A stretch of DNA of 46,895 nucleotides from BS750m-G57 sp964607575 (GTDB lineage Bacteria; Planctomycetota; Phycisphaerae; SM23-33): contig CAZSLS010000026.1 in the NCBI GenBank assembly GCA_964607575.1, forward strand, positions 1 through 46,895, given 5' to 3'. Under the pieces are notes generated by a model. It did no database searches and was not told the DNA's origin. It saw only the letters and a program-made list of their open reading frames with translations. Shown piece by piece: positions 33,941 to 42,826 of this stretch. Positions within the stretch are counted from its first letter, which is position 1. Each line of letters starts with the position of its first letter. Both the position numbers and the translations under genes were made by a program.

Positions 33941-35167
33941 TTACCACTCTTTTGCCAGCATTACGGGCTTTCCGGTCTTCTTGGCTTCTCGGGCGAGGTC
34001 GTAGGCTTCGTTGTACTGTTTGGCTACCACGTCCCAGCTTACGACGTTTTCGAGATAGTTCTTGAGCCTCTCGCCGTATTCCATGCGGAGGCCTTCGTTG
34101 CAGGCCAGTTCGATCACCTGGCGTTTGAGAAGATCCTTGTTGGTGAAGAGCATACCGCCGCCGCATTCGATAGTCTGTGCGGTCAGGCCTTCCATCGGGG
34201 CGGTGGTGATGTACGGTTTGTTCAGTGCAATGATTCTCGCCAGCGTTCCCGACTGGGTCTCGTCGGTGCTGGGCAGGACGATGAAGTCGCACAATGCCAT
34301 CATCTTGTAGTAAATATCTCCCCTCGGGACGAACTCGTAGTAATGAGCCAATCCCTTACTGGCCAGGAACTGGATCTCCTCCTTGTACTTGTCGTAGTCG
34401 TCTTTGTGGTTCGGGTCTCGCATTGCCCCGGCGGCAAGAAGGTCCCACTGTTCGCCGGTCCGCTTTTCGATCTCTTCGGCGATATCTTCCCACATGCCGG
34501 TCAGGATATCCCATCGCTTGTTTGACTGTATCCACCCGATCAGTCCGACCAGGTGGGTCGAGAGCTTGGGTACGTGGCTCAGTCCGAGTTCCTCTCTCAG
34601 CTCGACGACTTCCGACAGCGAGTATCGCTTGTCGGGCCTGGCGCCGTGCGGTACGACCATGATATTGCGAGGCGTTTCCCAACCGCGCCCGGCGAAGTTC
34701 CAATCCAACCGCCACTTCTGGTAGTGGCACTTGAAGAGGACTACGTCGATCCGGCGAGACATCTTGAAGATGAAGTCGGCTTCATGTTCGGTCAGACGCC
34801 CGTGGATAGTGTGGGGCTCGATCACGGTCGGAACGTCGTTTATCGCGTCCATAAGGCTCAGCAGTCCATCCTGACCGTCACCGTGTCCGCGTTCGTCGCA
34901 GTACTCGTACAGACCGTATTCGTGCTGAATATGGACGGCGTGGGGTTTGAGCTTATGGATTTCCTCCGCCACTGGTTTCCACCAGTTGCGTTTGGTGTTG
35001 TCCATGACCGGGATAACACCGTCACCGCCTCCATCGGTGTGCGAGATTACCATCACCTGGCGGTCGGGGTTGTGTTTCTGGATGAATTCCCTCGCCTCTT
35101 CGCAGAAAGTGGCGATCCCACAGAGGCGTGGAGGATAACTGCTGATCATCACGATTGGGTTGGCCAT
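33941..35167 (-). CDS. GT4-type glycosyltransferase
   Basis: 408 residues, no membrane helix, presumably cytoplasmic. SSYPPRLCGIATF at the N terminus matches the acceptor-side loop of GT-B enzymes of this subgroup; HIQHEYGLY follows, and in the C-terminal domain LIGWIQSNKRWDIL and the LPSTDETQSGTLARIIALNKP segment form the nucleotide-sugar site. It begins 10 bases after the larger glycosyltransferase gene and shares its N-terminal motif, so the two are paralogues in one operon. Sugar donor and product are unknown. Confidence 0.83.
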   Translation of the reverse strand: MANPIVMISSYPPRLCGIATFCEEAREFIQKHNPDRQVMVISHTDGGGDGVIPVMDNTKRNWWKPVAEEIHKLKPHAVHIQHEYGLYEYCDERGHGDGQDGLLSLMDAINDVPTVIEPHTIHGRLTEHEADFIFKMSRRIDVVLFKCHYQKWRLDWNFAGRGWETPRNIMVVPHGARPDKRYSLSEVVELREELGLSHVPKLSTHLVGLIGWIQSNKRWDILTGMWEDIAEEIEKRTGEQWDLLAAGAMRDPNHKDDYDKYKEEIQFLASKGLAHYYEFVPRGDIYYKMMALCDFIVLPSTDETQSGTLARIIALNKPYITTAPMEGLTAQTIECGGGMLFTNKDLLKRQVIELACNEGLRMEYGERLKNYLENVVSWDVVAKQYNEAYDLAREAKKTGKPVMLAKEW

Positions 35168-35177
35168 ACTGCTTTAT

Positions 35178-37580
35178 CTACTCCTTGGTTTGTTCCGCGG
35201 GTTCCTTCGGAGCGGTTTTGGTCCTGGCGATACCGACCGGTCCGGCGGGGCCTATCGCCTTGGCGACGGGCCTTGCCTTGCTTATGTCCTCATCCTTATC
35301 GGTAGGGGGAGGTCCCAAAGTTTGTTCGTTTTCCAGATCGTGCATCATAAGCAGGCTAAGCAACCATGCCAGCGTGCTTTCGGCGCCCTGATTTTCGTTG
35401 ACGCGATCGGGGTGCAGTCCGTCGCGGCATCCGGAGGTGGTGAAATCGTAGACCGGTGTCCTGAGGTCGTTGTCTCCCAGGAACCAGTTGAAAGATTTCC
35501 TGGCCCCGTCGAGCCAATGGGTTTCTCTGGTGATGTGGTATGCCTCGATGCATGCGTCGACCAGCGCGTGTGCCTCGATCGCCTGCTGGTCGAACTGGGC
35601 TCGCTGTCCGCCTCGGACATACCAACCATTCGAGCCTATGACCGACAGCATACCGTTTTCGTTTGTCTGGATGTCGAGCAGCCACTGCAGGGCGCGTTTT
35701 CCGATGTCTATCCAGTCGTCGCGCCCCATCCACTTTCCGCACATCATCAGGGCGTGGGGGAGTTTGGCGTTGGCGTACGTTACAACGTTTTCGCACCAGG
35801 GCCACTCGTCGTCGGCGGTGGCTTCAAACAGGGTGACGACCTTCTCTGCAAGTGTGGCGCGGTACCGGCGGACCTCGCTGTCGCCGCCGTAACGGCGTAG
35901 ATACGCCTGTATGCCTACAATCGTAAATGCCCACGCTCGTGGAGAGCAAAAATTCTCGGTTACGCTCAGGCCTTGCGTGAAGAGTTTTGTCGCCAGCGAG
36001 ATCATCGACTCGTGTGGACAGTACGCAACGGCCATCCCCAGTCCCCACAATGCGCGGGCGTGGGAGTCTTCACTACCGCGGGTTTCGGCCCACGAGCGGT
36101 CGTAGTTCATAAAATTCCTGAATCGGTTTGTCTCATCATCCATCGCGTACGACAGGAATCCCATGTACTTCTGGATAAGTTCGACGGTCGATTCGTCGTG
36201 CCTGAGATCCCAGTACATGCTTGCGGCGATCAGTGCCCTGGCGTTGTCGTCGGTGCAGTATCCGTGGGCGCGGTCGGGCGTGGAGTAGCGGCTGTGCTGG
36301 AGGATGCCCGTATCGTCGGTCATTATCCTCAGGTGGCGCAAATCCACTTCGGGCAGTTCGTCGGGTCTGGGTTTTCTGGTTGCGACGACGGTTGGGTGCC
36401 CGCGGTGCGCGATGAACGCCTCTCCAGCCTTTTCGAACAGGTCCAGGTATGCTTGTGCGGTTTTGGACCAGACCATATCGCGGCAGTACGTGTATGCCCG
36501 CTTGCGCATGGCGTGGCGTTCGGTTTCGTTGTCCAGGAGGTGTATAACGTCCTTGGCGATAGCATCTGCATCCTTGAAGGGCACGATGTGTCCGCGACCC
36601 TCGGCCAGCAGTTCCTTCGCGTGCCAGTACGGTGTCGAAACCGTCGCCTTGCCCGCACCCAGAGCGTAAGCCAGCGTGCCCGATGTGATCTGGGCTTCGT
36701 TAAGGTATGGCGTGACGTAAATGTCGGCGCTACCAAGGTACTCGCAGAGTTCTTCGAGTTCCACGAAACGATTGACCATGATCAGGTTGTCTTTGACGCC
36801 CAGTTCGCTTGCCCGTCGCAGCAGTCCGTTGCGGTACTCCTCGCCGCTTTCCTTCTTGATGTGCGGGTGAGTGGCGCCCAGGATGATGTACGCCAGATTC
36901 GGATGCCTTGCCACGATTTGCGGAAGGGCTTCTATCGCGTACTCCAGGCCCTTGCCCGGGCTGAGCAGCCCGAATGTAAGCATTACGGTGCGCCCTTCGA
37001 CGCCGAATTTGTCCTTATAGAAACTCGGGTCGATGAAGGGTACGTCGTGGATACCGTGTGGGATCGTTACGATCTTCTCTCTCGGAACCTTGTATATGTC
37101 ATGGAGGAACTCGTGGGCCAACTCGCTCATTACCACCATGCGATTGGCCAGACGCCCGATTTCCTGCATGATTACAAGCTGTTGCTCGTCGGGGTCCTTC
37201 AGGATCGTGTGGTGCGTTGTAATCAGCGGGCGGCGCAAACGCCTCAGCAACGCCAGGATGTGAGAACCGTACTTCCCGCCGAAAATCCCGTACTCGTGCT
37301 GGAGACAGACCGCAGATACCTGGTGAACGTTCAGGTAATCCGCCGCGAGACGGTAGTCGGCCTGAACCGATTCGCGGATCTCGAAGCGAACCCGATCGGA
37401 ATACGGGTAGCCTTCCGGTACGTCATTCACCGCCACGGTGAAGATGTCGTAATCCTCGCCGCCGACCTTTACCATTGCTTCGCAGAGGTCGTAGGTGAAC
37501 GTGGCGATACCGCACCGCCTGGGGAGATAGTCACTGACGAATGCAACCGGCGTCTTGCCGGACGATGCTTCCGGGGGCAT
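35178..37580 (-). CDS. Fusion of GT4 glycosyltransferase with an alpha/alpha-barrel glycosidase-like domain
   Basis: 800 residues from the ATG at 37580 (AAGGAAGG about 5 bases upstream; a GTG at 37586 lies inside that site). Residues ~10-400 are a GT4 enzyme: SDYLPRRCGIATF, CLQHEYGIFGG, FGLLSPGKGLEYAIEALP and YLNEAQITSGTLAYALGAGK. From ~415 a helical repeat region starts LRHLRIMTDDTGILQHSRY and contains CTDDNARALIA, regularly spaced helices and a late NENQGAESTLAWLLS, the look of a six-hairpin glycosidase fold. A low-complexity basic tail ends the protein. It may build and trim, or sense, a mannose- or glucose-type polymer; substrate unknown. Confidence 0.8.
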   Translation of the reverse strand: MPPEASSGKTPVAFVSDYLPRRCGIATFTYDLCEAMVKVGGEDYDIFTVAVNDVPEGYPYSDRVRFEIRESVQADYRLAADYLNVHQVSAVCLQHEYGIFGGKYGSHILALLRRLRRPLITTHHTILKDPDEQQLVIMQEIGRLANRMVVMSELAHEFLHDIYKVPREKIVTIPHGIHDVPFIDPSFYKDKFGVEGRTVMLTFGLLSPGKGLEYAIEALPQIVARHPNLAYIILGATHPHIKKESGEEYRNGLLRRASELGVKDNLIMVNRFVELEELCEYLGSADIYVTPYLNEAQITSGTLAYALGAGKATVSTPYWHAKELLAEGRGHIVPFKDADAIAKDVIHLLDNETERHAMRKRAYTYCRDMVWSKTAQAYLDLFEKAGEAFIAHRGHPTVVATRKPRPDELPEVDLRHLRIMTDDTGILQHSRYSTPDRAHGYCTDDNARALIAASMYWDLRHDESTVELIQKYMGFLSYAMDDETNRFRNFMNYDRSWAETRGSEDSHARALWGLGMAVAYCPHESMISLATKLFTQGLSVTENFCSPRAWAFTIVGIQAYLRRYGGDSEVRRYRATLAEKVVTLFEATADDEWPWCENVVTYANAKLPHALMMCGKWMGRDDWIDIGKRALQWLLDIQTNENGMLSVIGSNGWYVRGGQRAQFDQQAIEAHALVDACIEAYHITRETHWLDGARKSFNWFLGDNDLRTPVYDFTTSGCRDGLHPDRVNENQGAESTLAWLLSLLMMHDLENEQTLGPPPTDKDEDISKARPVAKAIGPAGPVGIARTKTAPKEPAEQTKE

Positions 37581-37696
37581 ATGCACCTTCCTTGGTATTA
37601 TTCCGTATAATCAGAGAGTCAAGCCAATATGATGGTTAATCGGCACATGTTGTGCGAACCGTCCAGCCGAATCTCAAACAACGTCATTATAGGGCC

Positions 37697-38950
37697 TTAT
37701 CCTGCATAATCCTCCACGACTTCCATCACGATCTTTTCCCACTCCCAGAGGCGCTGCGGTTGGCGGCGGACGGTCGAGACGTCTTTCATGATAATCTCGA
37801 CGCGGCAGGCCCGGGCCGGCTCCAGGAACCTGACGATATCCTGTCGCGCCTGGTCGGGGCGCCAGCGGTCCTCGGCCAGAACTGCCGGATTGGGCTTGAA
37901 CGAGTAGACGTAATCTTCGCCCACCAGGCCCGCCGACCGCTCGGGGTTCACCCACGGGCTCATCGAAATCTTGCGGAGATTGGGTATCCTCCGCAGAATG
38001 TCCATCTTGATGTCGAGCGGTTCGCAGCAGCCGTAGTACGTCAGGCCCCAACGCTCGAGGTATCGCATCTCGTGGCGGAGCGCGAATTCCCAATGCATCT
38101 GGGGCGAGACCTGCGAGAATATCTGTGCCGTCGCGCAACCCCACAGATTGCTGGCCGTTACGTGCTGCGGATCGAAGCTCTCGCCGGGCAGCTCATCGGT
38201 ATAACCGTACGCCCCCGAGCCGACTCGCGTGTTGTCGTTGTTGGGAGTAAGAAGGTTGAGTTCTTCCCACTGGTCGAGACGGTCTATGTAGACGTCGACC
38301 AGGCGAGAGACGATATCGTTTACCATCTGCGGGCGGAGCACCAGGTCCATCATCGCTTCCTGCACGCCCCACCAGCGGATCAACTCGTCCCAGGGCGAGA
38401 ACCACATGCCTTTGATGCCTTCCTTGCGGATGGGCATGATATCGCCCATCGCGTCGCACATCATCTCGTATCGCTGCTCGGTGGCGTCTTCATCGTGAGT
38501 GATCGCGGTGTTGGCGATCTTCTCGATGTCCTCGGGCTCGATGATCTGGCGATGGAACTTTCGCGAGACGACATCGCTTTCAGGATCGGTTATGGCGACT
38601 TCGACATCCTCGTCGAGTCCGAACCCCGTATCTTCGATAACCAGCGGGCAGGAGATGTAGTTGCTTACGATCATGTCGCCGGGCATGTGGCGCCACTGGT
38701 AGATCGTCTTCCGCATATCATCTTCGAGTTCGCGGCGGAACGGGTCTTCGCACTTAAGCGTCAGTTCGTCATCGACGTTCATCTCGTGCCACGGGATCTC
38801 GTTCATCCAGACCATGGGGCGCTCGTTTTGGAGCTTGTTGACCCGCGCCCACATCGCGGCCTTTTCGGCATGTATGTCGAGTGCAGCGATTTCGGCAAGG
38901 TCGCCTGCCAGCGCCCTGAGTACCTCGCGGTCTGTATTCGAGACTTTCAT
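37697..38950 (-). CDS. URO-D-superfamily-like protein of unknown function
   Basis: 417 residues; start overlaps the methyltransferase stop by 4 bases (ATGA). The YYGCCEPLDIKMDILRRIP stretch near 315-333 resembles the C-terminal metal-site strand of the methyltransferase-type URO-D fold, and the following ISMSPWVNPE fits its next strand. The N-terminal half (WHEMNVDDELTLKCEDPFRR) is a pattern shared with uncharacterised homologues of PVC bacteria and Firmicutes. It is distinct from the shorter URO-D protein at 27581. Possibly corrinoid-dependent; function not known. Confidence 0.6.
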   Translation of the reverse strand: MKVSNTDREVLRALAGDLAEIAALDIHAEKAAMWARVNKLQNERPMVWMNEIPWHEMNVDDELTLKCEDPFRRELEDDMRKTIYQWRHMPGDMIVSNYISCPLVIEDTGFGLDEDVEVAITDPESDVVSRKFHRQIIEPEDIEKIANTAITHDEDATEQRYEMMCDAMGDIMPIRKEGIKGMWFSPWDELIRWWGVQEAMMDLVLRPQMVNDIVSRLVDVYIDRLDQWEELNLLTPNNDNTRVGSGAYGYTDELPGESFDPQHVTASNLWGCATAQIFSQVSPQMHWEFALRHEMRYLERWGLTYYGCCEPLDIKMDILRRIPNLRKISMSPWVNPERSAGLVGEDYVYSFKPNPAVLAEDRWRPDQARQDIVRFLEPARACRVEIIMKDVSTVRRQPQRLWEWEKIVMEVVEDYAG

Positions 38951-39798
38951 TTGGTCTTCGCTTTGGTTGTTTTTCGCTTTCTTCCCGATCCGCCGACCTT
39001 GCGCGAACTGCGCAGCGACTCGGGATTCTCGGAGATGTCGGTAGTCTTTCGTTTACCTGCGAGGGTGTCGGCGATTCGCTTGATCGAGTGTTTGACGTAG
39101 CTCTCGGACAAGTCGATCCCGAAGTACTTGCGTTTGAGCCTTGCCGCGACCACGCACGTTGTCCCCGAACCGCTGAACGGGTCCATGACCAGGTCGCCGG
39201 CGTCCGAGGAAACCTTGATGATCCGCTCGAGCAGCCTCTCGGGCATCTGGCACGGATGCCACTTGACGCGTTCGTTGAACGTTCCGCACACGCGGGAAAA
39301 ACTCCAAACGTCGTCGGGCAGTTTGCCCTTGGGATTCGCCCGGGCGTCGGCGTAGGTCGTCTGGCGGGCTGACGGTATCCGCACATCCATATCGTTGAAC
39401 GTTATCGCCTTGTGGTCGGTGGTCTTGGTCCAGTAGAACAGGTGCGTGTGGCTGCGGGCGAACTTGGTTTGCGTGTTCTGCCCGAATGTGTAATGCCATA
39501 CCACCCAGTTACGCAGATTCAGCCCGAGTTTCCGCCCGATCATGCGGACCTCCGCGGCGTAGTCGTCGCCGATGGCGATCCACATCGTTCCGGTGTCTTT
39601 CAGTACGCCGGCGCAGGCAGCCATCCACTTCTCGGTCCAGCGGTAGTACTCGTCGTATGCCTTCTTGTCTTCGTAGACATCGTACTTGTATCCGATGTTG
39701 AATGGCGGGTCCGCGAAGATCAGATCGACCTTCGGCAGGAGCGACTGGCCGAGGATCTTGGTGCAGTCGCCGGCTACGATGGTATCGGGCTCTATCAT
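38947..39798 (-). CDS. Orphan DNA adenine methyltransferase (beta class)
   Basis: 283 residues from the ATG at 39798; frame open upstream to 39957 without domain sequence. Motif IV DPPFNIGY is near 31-38 and motif I DPFSGSGTT near 216-224: catalytic motif first, SAM site last, the beta order of N6-adenine enzymes such as HinfI/CcrM. The C terminus is a Lys/Arg-rich tail. No restriction endonuclease is adjacent, so a solitary regulatory enzyme is likely. A TATCAT box (39812-39807) ends 8 bases before the ATG, and no clear ribosome site is seen. Confidence 0.88.
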   Translation of the reverse strand: MIEPDTIVAGDCTKILGQSLLPKVDLIFADPPFNIGYKYDVYEDKKAYDEYYRWTEKWMAACAGVLKDTGTMWIAIGDDYAAEVRMIGRKLGLNLRNWVVWHYTFGQNTQTKFARSHTHLFYWTKTTDHKAITFNDMDVRIPSARQTTYADARANPKGKLPDDVWSFSRVCGTFNERVKWHPCQMPERLLERIIKVSSDAGDLVMDPFSGSGTTCVVAARLKRKYFGIDLSESYVKHSIKRIADTLAGKRKTTDISENPESLRSSRKVGGSGRKRKTTKAKTK

Positions 39799-39929
39799 AA
39801 TCCGAGATGATACCGCAAACCCGCCCGTGGCGCAAGGGCATTCGTGAAATCCCGCGGGGCCATCGCATCTGAAACCTCTTCTGTCAGGATAGTCAACCAT
39901 TAACAGGGTGGCGACTCTTTTCAAAACAA

Positions 39930-39958
39930 TTGCAAATCGTCTGCCCCTACGGGACAAT
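39930..39958 (+). promoter_or_regulatory. Candidate promoter for the tandem HExxH protein
   Basis: TTGCAA (39930-39935), 17-base spacer, GACAAT (39953-39958), about 60 bases before the ATG. Confidence 0.35.
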
Positions 39959-40020
39959 GGGAAGCTGGAGTGCGGTTTGTCTCTCGGTTCCGGAAATCAC
40001 CCCGCAGTAAGGATTACCTG

Positions 40021-41625
40021 ATGCCTATAACAAAATCAAACGCTTGGCTTTGCACGATAATTCTCTTGGCGATTGCTGCTTTGACCGCGCCCGCACCGGC
40101 CGCTGATGCGAAAAAGGACGCCCAGGCGAAGAAAGCCAGGAAAGCCGAAGCCAAACCGCCGAAGCGACAAATGCTGTTCAAGATCTTCTCGCCGATAATG
40201 CGTAATCTCGGGTCCTGCAATCTGCAGAAAGCGACGGTTGTTTCCGGACCGGTGGCGATGAAGATGACCAACAACCAGAAGCCCGGCAAGCAGTGGCGAG
40301 TGTGCCTGGGCCAGAGCGAATTCAAAGTCACTATCGAAGATTCGACGGGCCTCAAACTCAAAGACGCGCTGACTTACGCCGAGCGAATCCCCGTTGCGTA
40401 CCGTCGCGCCCTGGAGGTGGTCTCCGAGGGCAAGAAGGCCGGGCTGGCGTTCTATAAAACCCTCGGCGGAGCCTCGGCGCACGGAGGACAGAGCTACCTC
40501 AACATGATCCCTCTCAAAGTGGACCGTGCGACCAGCGTAATTGTTCATGAGGCCGGGCACATACTCGAACAACGCGCCCGCAACACGGACAAGGATATCC
40601 TGAAAAAATGGGCCGTCGCGATCGAAGCCGACAATATCGATGTCTCGAACTACGGTAACAAGGTCAGCCACGAAGACCTGGCCGAGTTCGCGCGTCTCTA
40701 TGCGTTCTGCATCGATTACGCTGTGGGGCGAAACATGAAAAACGAACTGAAGAAACTCTCGCCCAAACGTTTTGAACTCTGGGAGCAGATGCTGAAGCTC
40801 TCCAAGGCGCTGCCCACTCTGCATCTCGACGTGGAGTTCAATCCGCTCGGCGGTCCGCTGCACCAGGGCAAGGGCAACTCCGACAAGGCGAAGGTCAAGA
40901 TCATCTCCGGGCCGACGAAAGTCCAGATGCGGCAGTACGTCCGAAGCAAGAACAAGGTCGTGACAATAGACGCTAAACAGTGGCTCGTCAGCCTGGGCGA
41001 TACGAAATTCAAGATCACGTTCGAAGACACCAAAATGAAGCTCAAGCTCAAAGATGCGGTTAAACTGGTCGAAACCCTTCCGCCGCCTTATCGCGCGGGT
41101 CTGGCGGCCACTTCGGAGAAGAACGAAACCGGCCTGACGATCTACAAGGGCGGATGCGCGTATGGCGTACCGGATCGAATCGGCATGGGCGGACACAACC
41201 TCAGCGCAACGACGCTCGCCCACGAATGCGGACATACGATTGACCAGAAATCTCGCGAGTTCGACAAGAACATCATGTCCAAATGGGGCTTGGCGAAGAT
41301 TCGAGACGGCGTGAGCGTGTCGGGTTACGGTAACGGTCCGATCCACGAGGACCATGCCGAGTTCGCAAGGCTCTACGCGATCAGCCTGGCCCATAGCCCC
41401 AAGTATTTGGCGAAGCTCAAATCGCTCGCCCCGACACGATACGCTGTGTGGGAGCGCATGCTGGTTTTGACCGGCGGTATGGACGCCAAAGACGCGTCCC
41501 CCGCCCCGAAATTCGATTTCGACGCCGAACTGAAGAAACACGTGGCAACTCACGAAAAGATGAAACCGAACCTCAAGAAAGTCCGCGAAACCATCAAGGG
41601 ACTGCAGAACGGCGCCAAGGGATAA
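40021..41625 (+). CDS. Exported protein with two tandem HExxH metallopeptidase-like domains
   Basis: 534 residues; ATG at 40021 with AAGGA 8 bases upstream is preferred to a GTG at 39970. Signal peptide at 1-29 (APAADA), then a Lys/Ala-rich stretch. The chain is an internal duplication: repeat 1 (~65-260) and repeat 2 (~288-482). Each begins with a beta-rich segment (VVSGPVAMKM / IISGPTKVQM), then a K(L/V)K...DA helix, then HEAGH at 176-180 or HECGH at 401-405, and about 42 residues later HEDLAEFARLYA or HEDHAEFARLYA, whose Glu (222, 447) could be the third zinc ligand, as in lethal-factor-like gluzincins. Both sites look intact. Peptidase activity and target are inferred. Confidence 0.75.
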   Translation: MPITKSNAWLCTIILLAIAALTAPAPAADAKKDAQAKKARKAEAKPPKRQMLFKIFSPIMRNLGSCNLQKATVVSGPVAMKMTNNQKPGKQWRVCLGQSEFKVTIEDSTGLKLKDALTYAERIPVAYRRALEVVSEGKKAGLAFYKTLGGASAHGGQSYLNMIPLKVDRATSVIVHEAGHILEQRARNTDKDILKKWAVAIEADNIDVSNYGNKVSHEDLAEFARLYAFCIDYAVGRNMKNELKKLSPKRFELWEQMLKLSKALPTLHLDVEFNPLGGPLHQGKGNSDKAKVKIISGPTKVQMRQYVRSKNKVVTIDAKQWLVSLGDTKFKITFEDTKMKLKLKDAVKLVETLPPPYRAGLAATSEKNETGLTIYKGGCAYGVPDRIGMGGHNLSATTLAHECGHTIDQKSREFDKNIMSKWGLAKIRDGVSVSGYGNGPIHEDHAEFARLYAISLAHSPKYLAKLKSLAPTRYAVWERMLVLTGGMDAKDASPAPKFDFDAELKKHVATHEKMKPNLKKVRETIKGLQNGAKG

Positions 41626-41645
41626 GTTCAAGAACGGTGATCCCC

Positions 41646-41690
41646 GGACCACCCACGCCCTGCACCCAGAATCAGGTTTCCTATCAGTTA
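41646..41690 (+). repeat. Dispersed repeat, segment B, copy 1
   Basis: About 45 bases starting GGACCACCCA and ending TTTCCTATCAGTTA. A second copy, roughly three-quarters identical, is at 44378-44424. The EamA stop codon lies in its last three bases. Confidence 0.5.
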
Positions 41691-42572
41691 ACCAAACGTC
41701 ACCAACAGAGCCCCCAGCACGGCCGCACAGATCGCCACCCCTCGCAGCCAGGTGATGCGCTCCTTGAGAAACCAGGCGGCAAAGAGGAAAACGAAGATGT
41801 TACTGGTCTGGTTGAGGGCGGCGGCAGTGGAGGCCTGGGTGTATTTCATGCCGGCTATCCATAGGAGCATGGCCACGTATCCGCCCAAAAACGATCCCCA
41901 CACCGTGTACTTCCAACTCCGGGCACATATCATGGACTTGATAATGGTGCGCCTCCGGGGGTGAATCAGGAGATGGACGCCCAACCCCAGCAAGCCGCCA
42001 ATGAGACGGACTCCCGTGGCCCAGAAGACCGGTGATCGATTCAGTAGCGGTTTGACCATCACAATGCTGATTCCCATGACGCCCATCGCCCCCGCGCAGC
42101 AAATGACACCCAGGATCAGGTCGTGGCGGTTCACTGCGCCTCTGCCCTTGAGGCTGGTGGCCGTCAGCACCGCCGAGATGATCAGTAAGACCCCCAATAC
42201 CTGAACCCACCCCAGCGATTCGCCAATGAACAGCACGGAGAACAGAATAATGAACGGGCTGTACGTGCAGTTTACGATCGAGGACAACCCGGCGCCCAAT
42301 AGGTTGAGCCCCTTGAAAACAAGGGAGTCCGCAATGGCAATACCAATGGCGCCACTGAACAGGAGCAGGGCGTAATCAGCCCACGAGGCCGAATAGTAAA
42401 AGGATTCTGAGTGCAGAAAACCGATGGGCAGCACCAGCACTATCGCCAACGTACTCTTAAACGTATTCAGGGCGATTGGATGTACCGATTCCCCGCTCCT
42501 CTTGAAGAGGATGACGGAAAAGGCCCAGACGATAGCCGCGCCCAGTGCATATAGTTCACCGATATATGGAAT
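41688..42572 (-). CDS. EamA/DMT-family transporter, apparent ATT start
   Basis: 294 residues if started at the ATT at 42572-42570. The only canonical start in frame is a TTG at 42449, which would remove the first membrane helix. Upstream of it the frame encodes GELYALGAAIVWAFSVILFKR, the typical first helix and loop of EamA transporters, and stays open to a stop at 42641 with no ATG, GTG or TTG. GGAG (42584-42581) lies exactly 8 bases before the ATT, and 294 residues with about ten helices is the normal family size. Substrate unknown; drug/metabolite-type exporter. Confidence 0.75.
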   Translation of the reverse strand: MPYIGELYALGAAIVWAFSVILFKRSGESVHPIALNTFKSTLAIVLVLPIGFLHSESFYYSASWADYALLLFSGAIGIAIADSLVFKGLNLLGAGLSSIVNCTYSPFIILFSVLFIGESLGWVQVLGVLLIISAVLTATSLKGRGAVNRHDLILGVICCAGAMGVMGISIVMVKPLLNRSPVFWATGVRLIGGLLGLGVHLLIHPRRRTIIKSMICARSWKYTVWGSFLGGYVAMLLWIAGMKYTQASTAAALNQTSNIFVFLFAAWFLKERITWLRGVAICAAVLGALLVTFG

Positions 42573-42636
42573 AGCCCGATCTCCGAGAACAAGCGTTTGG
42601 CCAATGCAAGGTGTGTTATACCATGGTTCTCTTGGG

Positions 42637-42668
42637 GCTTAAACCCCTCACCGGCGGTAGATCCTCCA
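42637..42668 (+). repeat. Dispersed repeat, segment A, copy 1
   Basis: TAAACCCCTCACCGGCGGT followed by a TCCT; the same segment with few changes is at 44325-44351. Confidence 0.5.
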
Positions 42669-42826
42669 CTGTCGTTTACAGATATCCGCCCAATCGCTGA
42701 CAAGCCCAAGGCCGCCGGGGTTCCGCACCGTTGCATCAGATTGAGAAAACCGTAAGATATGCGTTAGCGATAAACCCGCGCCCCGTTGCGGACAATCCTT
42801 GCCCCCCTTTACCAGGAGATTTCGAC

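Noticed and set aside
42467..42736. 89-residue minus-strand frame and a frameshift explanation for the EamA 5' end
   Set aside because: The transporter frame itself continues upstream with a proper first helix and a ribosome site, so no frameshift is needed.
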